The notes under the pieces were generated by a model, which ran no database searches, was not told where the DNA came from, and worked only from the letters and a program-made list of their open reading frames with translations. From Rothia amarae (GTDB taxonomy: Bacteria; Actinomycetota; Actinomycetes; Actinomycetales; Micrococcaceae): 64,000 bases of DNA. How positions within the stretch are numbered: position 1 is the stretch's first letter; every line of letters starts with the position of its first letter. Of the stretch, positions 46,052 through 56,174 are shown piece by piece. Position numbers and translations under genes: made by a program. The stretch covers positions 1,178,001-1,242,000 of the forward strand of contig NZ_CP061538.1 in NCBI RefSeq assembly GCF_014705945.2, given 5' to 3'.

Positions 46052-47425
46052 GTGAGTCAACCTTTATTTGATATGCCTGAACCAGAATCAGATGACGCTG
46101 AGCAGTTTGATGCCCGGAGTCGCCGTGGTCCGCTTGCCGTCCGTATGCGTCCGCGAAATCTGGATGAAGTGGTAGGGCAGAAGCACTTGCTCCATGCAGG
46201 GTCCCCACTGCGGGTCTTGGCTGGCGAATCTTCTGGTCCCGCTGGTCCGCAGTCAGTCATTCTCTGGGGTCCGCCCGGTACGGGGAAAACGACACTTGCA
46301 CACGTCATCGCGCGGGGGAGCACTCGAAAATTTGTGGAACTTTCTGCAATTACTGCGGGTGTCAAAGACGTTCGTGCGGTCATGGAACAGGCACTCACTG
46401 ACCGTGATTTACACGGAACCACGACAGTTCTATTTCTGGACGAAATCCACCGATTCACCAAGGCTCAACAGGATGCCCTCCTACCTGGAGTAGAAAACCG
46501 CTGGGTCTTACTTGTAGCCGCGACTACGGAAAATCCGTCGTTTTCGGTGATTTCTCCGCTTCTCTCTCGTTCCATCTTGCTCACATTACGGGGGTTAGAA
46601 GAAAGCGATATTGAGGAATTGTTGCAACGCGCGATGGAAGATTCACGAGGGTTCGGGGGCAAAATTGAGCTCAGCGACGAGGCGAAAGATCACATCGTCA
46701 AACTTTCTGCCGGCGATGCCCGTAAAGCGCTGACCAGCTTGGAAGCGGCAGTTGCTGTCGCTCACGGTGAGAACAGTGAGGATGTTCAGGCTGTAGTAAG
46801 TCTGAAACACGCCGAAGAAGCGCTGAACCAGGCATCCGTAAGGTATGACCGCAACGGGGATCAGCATTATGACGTAGTGAGCGCCTTCATCAAGTCGATT
46901 AGAGGGTCAGATGTTGATGCAGCGCTACACTATCTGGCGCGGATGATTTCAGCGGGAGAAGATCCACGGTTTATTGCTCGACGTCTGGTGGTCCATGCCA
47001 GCGAAGACATTGGGATGGCAGATCCTTCTGCACTCACCGTGGCGGTCAGCGCGGCGCAGGCGGTTCAGCTCATTGGTATGCCCGAAGCACGTATTAACCT
47101 TGCTCAGGCTACGATACATTTAGCGACCGCACCCAAATCTAACGGTGTAATTGCAGCGATTGATCAGGCGATGGCGGATGTCAAACAGGGCAATGCCGGG
47201 GTGGTTCCAGTTCATCTCCGGGACGCTCACTATGGGGGAGCAAGCCAGATGGGGCATGGAAAAGGTTACATCTACCCTCACGATGTTCCTTATTCTGTTG
47301 CGCAACAACAGTACCTTCCAGATGCTCTCGAAGGACGCCGCTACTACAGACCGACAGAAAACGGCCATGAACGATCTATAGGTGCTCGGCTAAAAAATAT
47401 CTATTCTTTGCTCAAAGGGAAGTAA
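46052..47425 (+). CDS. rarA: replication-associated recombination protein RarA (MgsA-type AAA ATPase)
   Basis: AAA+ ATPase that acts at stalled replication forks. Walker [16 protein letters not shown] begins near residue 74, Walker B is [15 protein letters not shown], and the sensor region is [12 protein letters not shown]. The C-terminal half contains the RarA tetramerisation signature [24 protein letters not shown] and the [27 protein letters not shown] block. 457 residues. The start is GTG at 46052; ATG 46073 is an alternative. Confidence 0.95.
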   Translation: MSQPLFDMPEPESDDAEQFDARSRRGPLAVRMRPRNLDEVVGQKHLLHAGSPLRVLAGESSGPAGPQSVILWGPPGTGKTTLAHVIARGSTRKFVELSAITAGVKDVRAVMEQALTDRDLHGTTTVLFLDEIHRFTKAQQDALLPGVENRWVLLVAATTENPSFSVISPLLSRSILLTLRGLEESDIEELLQRAMEDSRGFGGKIELSDEAKDHIVKLSAGDARKALTSLEAAVAVAHGENSEDVQAVVSLKHAEEALNQASVRYDRNGDQHYDVVSAFIKSIRGSDVDAALHYLARMISAGEDPRFIARRLVVHASEDIGMADPSALTVAVSAAQAVQLIGMPEARINLAQATIHLATAPKSNGVIAAIDQAMADVKQGNAGVVPVHLRDAHYGGASQMGHGKGYIYPHDVPYSVAQQQYLPDALEGRRYYRPTENGHERSIGARLKNIYSLLKGK

Positions 47426-47685
47426 ATCCGTGAGTCATGCCACCTGAACAAACTAGAAATTAATCTAGCTAAGTGTTGTTCTGCTCTGTAAAGTAGAACT
47501 TTGGCTGGCAAGCAATCAAAAACGCAAGAGAATTCTTGATCACTGGGTTGTTGTAGTGAGGAGTGCGGCTGCTCCGAACTCTCCGCTGCACGAAATGTGT
47601 GCAGATTCTGGAGGCCAAGCCAATACAGAATAAATGGTGTTGGGGGAGTAAGTCTCCTAATACCAACCGCTATGAAAGGTAAATT

Positions 47686-48318
47686 GTGGCTAATCATAAC
47701 CGCACCCGCCGTACCGTGCGTCAGTCCCGTGCCCTGGGCATTGCACTGACCCCTAAGGCAGAAAAGTACTTCGAGCGCCGTCCTTACGGCCCCGGCCAGC
47801 ACGGTCGTGCCCGCAAGAAGCAGGACTCGAACTACGCCGTACAGCTTCGTGAGAAGCAGCGTTTGCGCGCGCAGTACAACATCCGCGAAGCTCAGATGCG
47901 TCGTGTCTACCTCGAAGCTAAGCGCATTGAGGGTCAGACCGGTAAGAACATGATCGAGATTCTCGAGACTCGTCTTGACGCTCTTGTACTTCGTGCAGGT
48001 TTTGCTCGCACCATCGCTCAGGCTCGTCAGGCCGTTGTGCACCGTCACATCATGGTTGACGGCGTTCGTGTTGACCGTCCTTCCTTCAAGGTTAAGCCCG
48101 GTCAGCTCATTCATGTACACCCCAAGTCTGAAAAGATGACCCCCTTCCAGGTTGCAGCAACCGGTGAGCACCAGGCAGTATTGCCCGACACCCCTGCATA
48201 CTTGAACGTGGAAATCGAAAAGCTTCACGCAAAGCTGGAACGTGCACCTAAGCGCGAGGAAATCCCCGTGACCTGCGAAGAGCAGCTCGTAGTTGAATAC
48301 TACTCACGCCTGGCATAA
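47686..48318 (+). CDS. rpsD: 30S ribosomal protein S4, zinc-free form
   Basis: Primary rRNA-binding protein of the small subunit and a nucleator of assembly. The 210-residue protein has the S4 fold and the RNA-binding S4 domain (RLDALVLRAGFARTIAQARQAVVHRHIMVDG). The N-terminal part, which in the C+ form holds four zinc cysteines, has none (TRRTVRQSRALGIALTPKAEKYFERRPYGPGQHG). This is the C- type. The start is GTG 47686 behind GAAAGG. It lies outside the rpsM-rpsK-rpoA cluster, as in other Micrococcaceae, and is followed by a strong terminator. Codon use is that of a highly expressed gene. Confidence 0.97.
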   Translation: MANHNRTRRTVRQSRALGIALTPKAEKYFERRPYGPGQHGRARKKQDSNYAVQLREKQRLRAQYNIREAQMRRVYLEAKRIEGQTGKNMIEILETRLDALVLRAGFARTIAQARQAVVHRHIMVDGVRVDRPSFKVKPGQLIHVHPKSEKMTPFQVAATGEHQAVLPDTPAYLNVEIEKLHAKLERAPKREEIPVTCEEQLVVEYYSRLA

Positions 48319-48329
48319 TCCAAGCCTCG

Positions 48330-48368
48330 AAAGGCCCGCATTCATTCGTGAATGGCGGGCCTTTTGTT
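48330..48368 (+). terminator. Rho-independent terminator after rpsD
   Basis: AAAGGCCCGC-ATTCA pairs with TGAAT-G-GCGGGCCTTTT around TTCG, with one bulged base; TTTTGTTT follows. Confidence 0.9.
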
Positions 48369-48515
48369 TATCGAGTGGATAGTCGACAGTTCCTCTCTAC
48401 GTGAGAGAAAGCGCATTTCGTGCGCGAAAGGTGCGTTGTTGCAACGTGGTGTCGTAGTATTGTTATCAAATCGTGTCATTTTGTCCTAGCGGCAACCGGT
48501 CTGAAGAAGGAGCCT

Positions 48516-48911
48516 ATGAGCGGAGCAGATATCGCAGGTCTGATTGCAGCTCTTGTTTTTGCGATACTAGTGGCATTGCTGGCAAAGCCTATCCTTAAAC
48601 TGACCGCAGTATTTGAGGAGCTAATCATTACAATTCGCTCGCTCAATGGCGAAGCTACTCCTTTGATCGGAGAACTCACTAAAACCGTCCAGACAACCAA
48701 TTCGCAGCTTGAAAAGGTTGATGATATTACCAATAACGTTTCTGACGCTTCAGCGAATGTTTCGGCACTTTCATCGCTGGTCACCTCTACGGTAGGACAA
48801 CCCCTCATTAAGGTTGCTTCTTTTTCTTATGGTTTGAAGAAAGCAATGCGTGGAGACGACGGGACTGAGCAAGCCCAGAACCCGCATACCTCAGGTGGTA
48901 CTGACCAATGA
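48516..48911 (+). CDS. DUF948-family membrane protein
   Basis: A 131-residue protein with one N-terminal membrane segment (SGADIAGLIAALVFAILVALLA) followed by a long amphipathic helix of about 70 residues. That helix is rich in regularly spaced Val, Ile, Thr and Leu (TVQTTNSQLEKVDDITNNVSD), the DUF948 pattern. Function is unknown; related proteins are general-stress-type in Firmicutes. GAAGGAG fixes ATG 48516. It overlaps the next gene by 4 bp (ATGA), and both lie just before alaS, a common actinobacterial arrangement. Confidence 0.88.
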   Translation: MSGADIAGLIAALVFAILVALLAKPILKLTAVFEELIITIRSLNGEATPLIGELTKTVQTTNSQLEKVDDITNNVSDASANVSALSSLVTSTVGQPLIKVASFSYGLKKAMRGDDGTEQAQNPHTSGGTDQ

Positions 48912-49414
48912 GTTTTCTCAAAAATTTGTCCCTGATTGTGGGTGGAGCTGTAGCTGGCTTTGCGGTATCCAAGGTGGCTTCCACACCATTTTCTGCTGAA
49001 AATAACTCCGCACTTCTGCGAAAGAACCCCGGCACATTAGCGCAAACCACTAATTTGGAGGGAACCTTGTCACGATTCTTCGATTCACCACTGGGTCAAC
49101 GCCTTCAGCCATATGCGCTGAAATCTATGGATTTTGCCGGCAAGGTAAAGCGAGGCATGGACGAGCGAGAAGCGCAGCTCAAGAATCAGTTCGCTGAACA
49201 AAAGTCTGATTCCCGACCAGGAGCGGTCGACGAATGGCAGCTTCCGTATACTCCCCAGAACTTGCAAGATTACTCGCACCCTTCTCGCGATGTCATCGAC
49301 GGAGACACGCAGGTAGCACAGCAGAGTTCACTGGGCGCTGACAGCGATTCAGCCAGCGCCACCCGCGCACGAATAGCCCGCGACGAGACTCTGGGCAAAG
49401 ACTTTTTTGCATAG
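48908..49414 (+). CDS. hypothetical membrane-associated protein upstream of alaS
   Basis: A 168-residue protein with no recognised domain. It has a short hydrophobic N-terminus (LSLIVGGAVAGFAVSKVAS, about residues 7-25), then a polar helical stretch with FAGKVKRGMDEREAQLKNQF and a Ser/Asp-rich tail. The same gene layout (DUF948, this type, alaS) occurs in relatives as I recall. The start overlaps the DUF948 stop (ATGA), so they are coupled and may form a membrane-associated pair. Confidence 0.78.
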   Translation: MSFLKNLSLIVGGAVAGFAVSKVASTPFSAENNSALLRKNPGTLAQTTNLEGTLSRFFDSPLGQRLQPYALKSMDFAGKVKRGMDEREAQLKNQFAEQKSDSRPGAVDEWQLPYTPQNLQDYSHPSRDVIDGDTQVAQQSSLGADSDSASATRARIARDETLGKDFFA

Positions 49415-49477
49415 TCCTTCGACTAATAGACTTTCAATAAACTTTTCGAAATTTTTCACAACGTAAGGAAAACCGAC

Positions 49478-52162
49478 ATGCTTTCACAGGAAATCACGAA
49501 GCGCTGGATTGATTTCTTTGAGGAACGCGGTTGCACCCCGGTGCCTTCAGCATCCCTCATTTCTCATGAACCTGGTGCGATGTTCACCATTGCAGGTATG
49601 GTTCCCTTTATTCCTTACTTCTTGGGTCGAGAAACTCCTCCTTTTAGCCGTGCAGCTTCAGTTCAGAAGTGCATCCGTACGTTGGATATTGACGAAGTCG
49701 GTAAGACAGCTCGTCACGGAACCTTCTTCCAGATGGCTGGAAATTTCTCCTTCGGCGATTACTTTAAAGAAACCGCTATTCCTTGGGCATATGAACTACT
49801 CACTTCTCCCCAAGAATCCGGTGGTTTCGGGCTTGATCCAGAGCGGCTCTGGGTCACCATCTACGAGGGTGATGAAGAAGCATTCGAGATTTGGACCAAA
49901 AAGGTTGGCTTCCCTGAATCTCGTATCCAGCGGATGGGTATGGCCGAGAACTACTGGTCAACAGGTCAGCCCGGCCCTGCTGGGCCAGACTCCGAAATTT
50001 TCTACGACCGCGGCCCCGCCTACGGTAAAGAGGGCGGCCCCGCAGCTGACGATGATCGCTATATCGAAATCTGGAACCTCGTCTTCATGCAGTACCAGCG
50101 TGGCGAAGGTACCGGTAAAGATTCATTCGAGATTCTAGGAGAGTTGCCTTCTAAGAATATTGATACTGGTTTGGGCGTTGAGCGTCTGGCTATGTTGCTT
50201 CAGGGCGTAGAGAACTTCTACGAAACCGATCAGGTTCGTCCTGTTCTAGATGCGGCATCAGAGCTTGCAGGCAAGAAATACCATGGGTCCGAGTCAGCTC
50301 AGGATGAAGGTTACGAAAATGATGTGCGGATGCGTGTGGTCGCCGATCATATTCGTTCCTCATTGATGCTGATTTCAGATGGTGTTATTCCTTCCAACGA
50401 AGGTCGCGGTTACATCCTACGTCGCTTGATGCGCCGTGCAATCCGTGCTATGCGTCTTCTGGGCGTATCTGAGCCGTGCCTTCCCGTTTTGCTCCCCGCG
50501 TCGCGCGATGCAATGAAGGGTGCCTACCCAGAGGTTGCAGAAGATTTCGAGCGTATCTCACGCATTGCATATGCTGAAGAAAAAGCTTTCTTGCGAACCA
50601 TCGAATCCGGCACCGAGCGTCTTGAAGAAGCTGTTAAGCACGCCAAATCAACGGGCAAGTCCCTCGTTTCAGGTGAAGAAGCGTTTGCTCTGCATGATAC
50701 TTACGGATTCCCCATTGACCTCACACTTGAAATGGCTGAAGAAGCTGGCGTGAAGGTTGATGAGACTTCATTCCGTGCGTTGATGGAAGAACAGCGCCAT
50801 CGCGCTCAGGCCGATGCTAAGGCTAAGAAGGGCGCATTCGAGGATCTTTCCGCTCTTCGCCAGCTAGCTAACGAGCGTGGATCGGTCTTCACTGGTTACA
50901 CAGAGCTCAAAACTGAGACTATTTTGCGTGCAATTTTGAAGGATGGCGTGAGTGTTCCCGCTGCTTCAGCGGGCGAGAAAATTGAAGTTGTATTGGACGA
51001 AACTCCGTTCTACGCAGAATCTGGCGGCCAGGCGGCGGACACAGGCGTCATTTCAGGTAACGGTTTCACCATTGATATTTCAGATGTGCAGCAGCCAGTG
51101 AAGGGTCTGTCTGTCCACCGCGGTGTAGTACGTGAAGGTGAAGTAGCCACCGGTAGCTCTGTAGTGGCGCACGTGGACGAACAACGTCGCCGTGACGGTG
51201 AAAAGGCTCACTCAGGTACTCACATTATTCACGCAGCCTTGCACCAGGTATTGGGCAATGAAGCCACCCAGCGCGGCTCTTTCAATAAAGAAGGTTACCT
51301 CCGCTTTGACTTTGCTTGGAATGAAGGGTTGAGCGATTCAGTTCAACGCGAGGTGGAAGAAGTAGCAAATACTGCTATCCGCGACAATTTCTCTACAATC
51401 ACCCGTGAGATGCCTCTTGACGAAGCGAAAAAGCTAGGTGCTATGAGTCTCTTTGGTGAGAAATATGGTGATGTTGTGCGCGTAGTTGAAATGGGCGGTG
51501 ACTTTTCCCGAGAACTTTGCGGTGGTACCCACGTCAACTCCTCCGCAGAAATTGGTTCTTTGACCCTGCTCACTGAACAGTCTGTAGGTTCTGGTAACCG
51601 TCGTGTGGAGGCTCTTGTTGGGCTGGACTCTTTCAACCATCTGGCGGCTGAGCGAACCTTGGTAAACCAGCTCACTGGAATGTTGAAGGTTCAGTCATCA
51701 GCCGATTTGCCTGAAAAACTGAATCAGACTCTGAATAAACTGAAAACTGCGGAAAAAGAGCTGGAGAAACTCCGTAAGGAAAAGCTTCAGAGCGAAGCCG
51801 GCAAGTTGGTGGAAAAGGCTGAGTCCATTGGGTCTGTGCGCGCACTGCTTCACAATGCAGGTGAGCTGTCTGCGAATGAGGTTCGTGGTCTAGCGCTTGA
51901 CCTTCGCAACCGCCTGGGTGAAGACCCCGCAGTGGTTGCTGTTATTGGCATCAATAACAATCGCCCCGTCATCCTTGTTGCTACGAACGAGGGCGCTCGT
52001 GAAGCCGGAGTGAAAGCAGGTGCGCTAGTACGCGTAGCTGCGGGAGTTCTTGGCGGCGGAGGCGGCGGTAAAGACGACGTTGCCCAAGGCGGCGGTCAAG
52101 ATGCGTCCAAGATTGACGACGCTTTTGTAGCCATCCGCTCAGCAATAGCCGATACGAAATAA
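49478..52162 (+). CDS. alaS: alanyl-tRNA synthetase
   Basis: Charges tRNA-Ala. 894 residues, full length. Class II catalytic core at the N-terminus (FTIAGMVPFIPYFLG, and the HGTFFQMAGNFSFGDYFKE motif 2 region). Editing domain with the zinc-binding HSGTHIIHAAL (about residue 577) and CGGTHVNSSAEIG near 674. A coiled-coil linker (residues ~735-780) leads to the Gly-rich C-Ala domain (GGGGGGKDDVAQGGGQD). AAGGAAAA precedes the ATG at 49478. ruvX starts 5 bp after the stop. Confidence 0.97.
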   Translation: MLSQEITKRWIDFFEERGCTPVPSASLISHEPGAMFTIAGMVPFIPYFLGRETPPFSRAASVQKCIRTLDIDEVGKTARHGTFFQMAGNFSFGDYFKETAIPWAYELLTSPQESGGFGLDPERLWVTIYEGDEEAFEIWTKKVGFPESRIQRMGMAENYWSTGQPGPAGPDSEIFYDRGPAYGKEGGPAADDDRYIEIWNLVFMQYQRGEGTGKDSFEILGELPSKNIDTGLGVERLAMLLQGVENFYETDQVRPVLDAASELAGKKYHGSESAQDEGYENDVRMRVVADHIRSSLMLISDGVIPSNEGRGYILRRLMRRAIRAMRLLGVSEPCLPVLLPASRDAMKGAYPEVAEDFERISRIAYAEEKAFLRTIESGTERLEEAVKHAKSTGKSLVSGEEAFALHDTYGFPIDLTLEMAEEAGVKVDETSFRALMEEQRHRAQADAKAKKGAFEDLSALRQLANERGSVFTGYTELKTETILRAILKDGVSVPAASAGEKIEVVLDETPFYAESGGQAADTGVISGNGFTIDISDVQQPVKGLSVHRGVVREGEVATGSSVVAHVDEQRRRDGEKAHSGTHIIHAALHQVLGNEATQRGSFNKEGYLRFDFAWNEGLSDSVQREVEEVANTAIRDNFSTITREMPLDEAKKLGAMSLFGEKYGDVVRVVEMGGDFSRELCGGTHVNSSAEIGSLTLLTEQSVGSGNRRVEALVGLDSFNHLAAERTLVNQLTGMLKVQSSADLPEKLNQTLNKLKTAEKELEKLRKEKLQSEAGKLVEKAESIGSVRALLHNAGELSANEVRGLALDLRNRLGEDPAVVAVIGINNNRPVILVATNEGAREAGVKAGALVRVAAGVLGGGGGGKDDVAQGGGQDASKIDDAFVAIRSAIADTK

Positions 52163-52167
52163 AAACT

Positions 52168-52725
52168 GTGGCTTTTACTCGAGGTGTACGTTTGGGGGTC
52201 GATGTGGGAAATGCCCGCGTCGGCGTCGCAAAGTGCGACCCTGATGGAATTCTCGCCACCCCGCTGAAGACTCTCCGACGCGATGCTAAAAAGAATTCGG
52301 ATCGTAAAGTTCTTCGTACTCTGATAAGAGTTAACGAAGTAACGGAAGTATTCGTCGGTTTACCCCGCACTATGCGTGGTGGCGAGAGCCCTTCCACCGA
52401 AATGGCAAAAACCTACGCGCAAGCCTTGGTACACGAGCTATATGAGGAGGGAATCACTATCCCTGTGTGGTTAGTAGATGAGCGTCTTACCACGGTAAGT
52501 GCCCACCGTTCGCTGCACGAAGCAGGGGTCAGCACCCGAGATTTCAAAACTATGGTAGATCAGGTTGCAGCAATCAATATTTTGCAATTTGCAGTTGATT
52601 CGCTAAAAGCTGGTCAAAATGTAGCTGGGTATAAGGTTGAGATTGACCCGAGTTTAGCTATACAAGACGCCGATTCAGCACATGTAACTGCTGGCGACGA
52701 ACAGGATACGGAGAACCCGAGTTGA
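52168..52725 (+). CDS. ruvX: RuvX/YqgF pre-16S rRNA nuclease
   Basis: RNase H-like nuclease implicated in maturing the 5' end of 16S rRNA. LGVDVGNARVGVAKCD carries the first catalytic Asp; VWLVDERLTTVSAHRSL carries the Glu/Arg pair, and FKTMVDQVAAINILQ the last Asp. 185 residues, with a C-terminal extension of about 40 beyond the fold. The start is GTG 52168. It follows alaS and overlaps mltG by 4 bp (TTGA). Confidence 0.94.
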   Translation: MAFTRGVRLGVDVGNARVGVAKCDPDGILATPLKTLRRDAKKNSDRKVLRTLIRVNEVTEVFVGLPRTMRGGESPSTEMAKTYAQALVHELYEEGITIPVWLVDERLTTVSAHRSLHEAGVSTRDFKTMVDQVAAINILQFAVDSLKAGQNVAGYKVEIDPSLAIQDADSAHVTAGDEQDTENPS

Positions 52726-53921
52726 GCGATTCATCAAAGCGCCGCCCGCAGGAACCCGAGAACCTTAGAATGCTTCTCAATTCGAATGACGAAGACCAGC
52801 GCGAGGGTATTCTAGGGCTCTCTGTTGAGCACGATGAATACACCCAAGAGGAGCGTCGTCGCCTTAAAGCGCGCCGTCGAAATACTCTTATTACCGCAAT
52901 TTTGGTTTTTTCTGTTGCACTGGTGATGATTGTGGCAATCCTTGCTCCTCAGCAGGGGTGGTTCAAACGCAAGGACTATCGCGGTGACGGCAACGGAACC
53001 ACTGTTAGCTATGTTGTGCCCGACGGCGCAACGAACGTTCAGATTGCCACGGATCTAGAGGCAGACGGCGTGATTGCTGATGCGGGTCGATTCCTCGAAG
53101 AATACAATCAGATGGGCAAAGAACAGTTTATTCAGCCCGGTGAGTACCAGCTCGAAAAGGAAATGAGCTCAGAAGCTGCCTTGCATTCGTTGCTGAATCT
53201 GGATCAGGCAAATAAGAACTATGTTGCTATCAACCAGACCTGGCGTTCGAGCGAAACTTATGAGGCAATATCAAAGGCTACTGGTATTTCGGTTCAAGAG
53301 TTTAAAGATTTAGATCAGCATCCTGAAAAATTTGGGATTCCATCTAAGTTCCCGTCTCTTGAGGGCTGGTTGCACCCTGGAGAGTACTACTTTGAAAAGG
53401 ATGCCTCCGCAGAGCAAATTATTCAGACGTTAGTAGATAAGACGAATGACGTTCTTAAAGAAGAAGGCGTGGAGGGCGATGATCGTATTTTCCATGTTCT
53501 GACTGTTGCATCAATCCTCGAATTCGAAGGTCTGGAGAAAGACTATCCGGCGATTGCTGGTGCCATCGAGAACCGTATGAATAATCCCGAGGGTGAAACC
53601 AGCGGTTATATTCAGTCCGATGCCACCGTTGCTTATGGCTTGGGTAAGAAGACCTTCCAGATCTCAACGGAGCAGAAGAACGATGCATCTAATAAGTACA
53701 ACACCTTCTACTACAAGGGACTGCCTGTAGGCCCCATCGGTTCACCTGCGAATGCTGCTATCAAGGCTGCATCGAATCCAGAAAAGAATGATTACTACTT
53801 CTGGGTGACCGTCAATACGGTGACCGGTGAAACCAAGTTTGCTAAAACCTACGCAGAACACCTCCAAAATGTGGATGAGTATGAGAAATGGTGTTCTCAC
53901 AATGAAGGTAAGTGTGCCTAG
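52722..53921 (+). CDS. mltG: endolytic murein transglycosylase MltG
   Basis: Cleaves nascent peptidoglycan strands at the membrane. A cytosolic N-terminus of about 53 residues is followed by one membrane segment (54-75). Then come a LysM-like region and the YceG catalytic domain. LEGWLHPGEYYF (213-224) and ASILEFEG (263-270, with the catalytic glutamate E267) match the family; YIQSDATVAYGLG and KGLPVGPIGSPANAAI complete it. The start is TTG at 52722, overlapping the ruvX stop. aroE overlaps its end by 8 bp. Confidence 0.94.
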   Translation: MSDSSKRRPQEPENLRMLLNSNDEDQREGILGLSVEHDEYTQEERRRLKARRRNTLITAILVFSVALVMIVAILAPQQGWFKRKDYRGDGNGTTVSYVVPDGATNVQIATDLEADGVIADAGRFLEEYNQMGKEQFIQPGEYQLEKEMSSEAALHSLLNLDQANKNYVAINQTWRSSETYEAISKATGISVQEFKDLDQHPEKFGIPSKFPSLEGWLHPGEYYFEKDASAEQIIQTLVDKTNDVLKEEGVEGDDRIFHVLTVASILEFEGLEKDYPAIAGAIENRMNNPEGETSGYIQSDATVAYGLGKKTFQISTEQKNDASNKYNTFYYKGLPVGPIGSPANAAIKAASNPEKNDYYFWVTVNTVTGETKFAKTYAEHLQNVDEYEKWCSHNEGKCA

Positions 53922-54852
53922 GGGAAACGAAAACATCATTCGGGGGAGAGCGTTTGTGTTGGGTCAACCGATCCAACACTCGCTCTCACCCTTATTGCAT
54001 CAGGCAGCGTACAGTTTCTTGGATGTACCTATTGACTATGCGCGCTGGGAAACCGCCGAATCTGATATAGCACATCGCTTCGGCACAGTCCCAGCACAGT
54101 TAAATATCCGCGGTTACTCCGTTACCATGCCACTGAAAAAAGCAGTTTTTAACTATGTAGACAGGGTAGGAGATTTTGCTCAGGCAATTGGTGCAATCAA
54201 CACGGTGTATTGGCGTGAAGAAAAGGGACAACCTATTTCATATGGTCATAACACCGATGTCGCGGGAATCCTTAATGCTTTAGATTGGGCAGGAGCACAA
54301 AGGTCCTCGCAGGTTCCTCGAGCTATTTTGGGGGGCGGAAATACCGCGGCATCAGCATTAGCCGCGTTGAGGGTGCTAGGTTCCCGGCAAGTAGATATGT
54401 ATGTGCGGAATCAGGTGAAGGCTCAGTCCTTAATACCTATTGCTGATTCACTCGACATTAAATTAGATGTTTTCCCTCTGGAATACTTCCCTTGTCTGGC
54501 CTCCCAATATGCTACCGTCATTTCTACTCTGCCTGCTGGTGCAGCAGATTCGTGGGTGCCTCAATTAACGAATGTGCTTGAAGGTGATTTGTTAGATGTG
54601 TCGTATGATCCCTGGCCATCTGCACTCGCTCTTCAATGGAATGAGTTAGGGGGCTCAGTTGTATCAGGCAAAGATATGCTTCTCTATCAAGCAATTGATC
54701 AGATTAAGTTATTCATTGGTGGTACCCCCTCTCAGAAGCTTCCCCATGAACTAGAAATGATGAACGCAATGTGCGACTCAATTTCGATTCCACCCAGAGA
54801 TCGGTTGAGAACCTGGGCTATTGATCCTGAGGCTTCAATATCTAGCCTCTAA
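53914..54852 (+). CDS. aroE: shikimate dehydrogenase
   Basis: Reduces 3-dehydroshikimate to shikimate with NADPH. LGQPIQHSLSPLLHQAAY gives the shikimate-binding serines, and GYSVTMPLKKAV the catalytic lysine. GAINTVY and HNTDVAGI (with the conserved Asp) follow, then ILGGGNTAASAL is the NADP loop. GTG 53914 is chosen because GAAGG lies 5 nt upstream and the overlap with mltG is then only 8 bp; ATG 53902 is the alternative. 312 residues. It opens the aroE-aroC-aroK-aroB run that leads to chorismate. Confidence 0.93.
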   Translation: MPRGNENIIRGRAFVLGQPIQHSLSPLLHQAAYSFLDVPIDYARWETAESDIAHRFGTVPAQLNIRGYSVTMPLKKAVFNYVDRVGDFAQAIGAINTVYWREEKGQPISYGHNTDVAGILNALDWAGAQRSSQVPRAILGGGNTAASALAALRVLGSRQVDMYVRNQVKAQSLIPIADSLDIKLDVFPLEYFPCLASQYATVISTLPAGAADSWVPQLTNVLEGDLLDVSYDPWPSALALQWNELGGSVVSGKDMLLYQAIDQIKLFIGGTPSQKLPHELEMMNAMCDSISIPPRDRLRTWAIDPEASISSL

Positions 54853-54956
54853 CTCCTCATGGATTGAACCTAAAGTTTGGTTTCTAGAGGATTCTTTGTA
54901 GGCTATTTAAAACAGTAGTGCGCTATGCACCCATTTGACGAGAAGGAATCCCACTT

Positions 54957-56171
54957 ATGTTGCGTTGGCTGACATCTGGCGAATCCCACGGTGAGGCTTT
55001 GGTTGGCATCATCGAAGGTGTACCTGCCGGTGTTGAACTTACTTCTCAGATGGTTCGAGATGCTCTTGCTCGACGACGCCTGGGCTACGGTCGTGGGGCG
55101 CGCATGAAGTTTGAAGAGGATAAAGTTCGCATCTTGGGTGGAGTGCGTCATGGTAAAACTATGGGTGGTCCAATCGCCATAGAAATCGCGAATACCGAAT
55201 GGCCCAAATGGGTGGACGTCATGAGCGCCGACCCGGTAGACCAGGAAAAACTAGAGGGCCGTGCCCGCAACGCTGCTTTGACCCGTCCTCGACCGGGACA
55301 TGCAGATTTTGCTGGTATGCAAAAATACGGATTTGATGAGGCACGACCTGTTTTAGAACGGGCTTCGGCACGTGAAACTGCTACTCGCGTAGCTTTGGGT
55401 GTTGTCGCGGCACAGGTACTGAGAGAACTCGGTATCTCAACTGTCAGCCACACCACTGCGATTGCTGACGTCGAAGCGCCATCTGATGCTCCTCGCCCCC
55501 TGCCGTCTGATGTTGATTACTTAGATCAAGATCCTTTGCGTTGCTTTGATGTAACAACTTCAGAGCGGATGGTTGAAACTATTGATAAGGCGCACAAGGA
55601 TGGCGAAACCCTTGGTGGTGTCGTTGAGGTTCTTGCATACGGATTGCCTCCTGGGCTGGGGTCATATGTCCATTGGGATCGTAGACTAGATGCCCGTCTA
55701 GCGGCTTCCCTGATGGGTATCCAAGCTATTAAGGGCGTCGAAGTAGGGGACGGCTTCCTCACTGCTCGTCGTCCGGGTACGGGTGCTCACGATGAAATAA
55801 GTGTTGGTCCCGACGGCGTCAAAAGAGATTCTAATCGTGCAGGTGGTATTGAAGGGGGCATGTCTATCGGCGATCTTCTCCGTGTTCGCGCAGCCATGAA
55901 GCCTATCGCTACCGTTCCCAAGGCTCTAAAAACTATCGATACCAACACTGGTGAACCTGCACGTGCCCACCATCAACGATCCGATGTTTGTGCAGTACCA
56001 GCTGCAGGGGTAGTTGCTGAAGCTATGGTTTGTCTTGTTTTGGCTGAGGCCGCTCTGGAAAAGTTTGGGGGAGATTCCATTGCTGAAACGCGACGGAATA
56101 TGGATACCTACCTTCAAGCAATTCCTCAAGAACTTGCGTGGGAATCCAATGTGACTGGTTGGGATCGTTAA
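54957..56171 (+). CDS. aroC: chorismate synthase
   Basis: Converts EPSP to chorismate using reduced [15 protein letters not shown] is the invariant first signature; [25 protein letters not shown] and the [14 protein letters not shown] motif follow, and [17 protein letters not shown] is the C-terminal signature. 404 residues, the actinobacterial length. AGAAGGAA fixes ATG 54957. aroK follows after 3 bp. Confidence 0.97.
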   Translation: MLRWLTSGESHGEALVGIIEGVPAGVELTSQMVRDALARRRLGYGRGARMKFEEDKVRILGGVRHGKTMGGPIAIEIANTEWPKWVDVMSADPVDQEKLEGRARNAALTRPRPGHADFAGMQKYGFDEARPVLERASARETATRVALGVVAAQVLRELGISTVSHTTAIADVEAPSDAPRPLPSDVDYLDQDPLRCFDVTTSERMVETIDKAHKDGETLGGVVEVLAYGLPPGLGSYVHWDRRLDARLAASLMGIQAIKGVEVGDGFLTARRPGTGAHDEISVGPDGVKRDSNRAGGIEGGMSIGDLLRVRAAMKPIATVPKALKTIDTNTGEPARAHHQRSDVCAVPAAGVVAEAMVCLVLAEAALEKFGGDSIAETRRNMDTYLQAIPQELAWESNVTGWDR

Positions 56172-56174
56172 AAC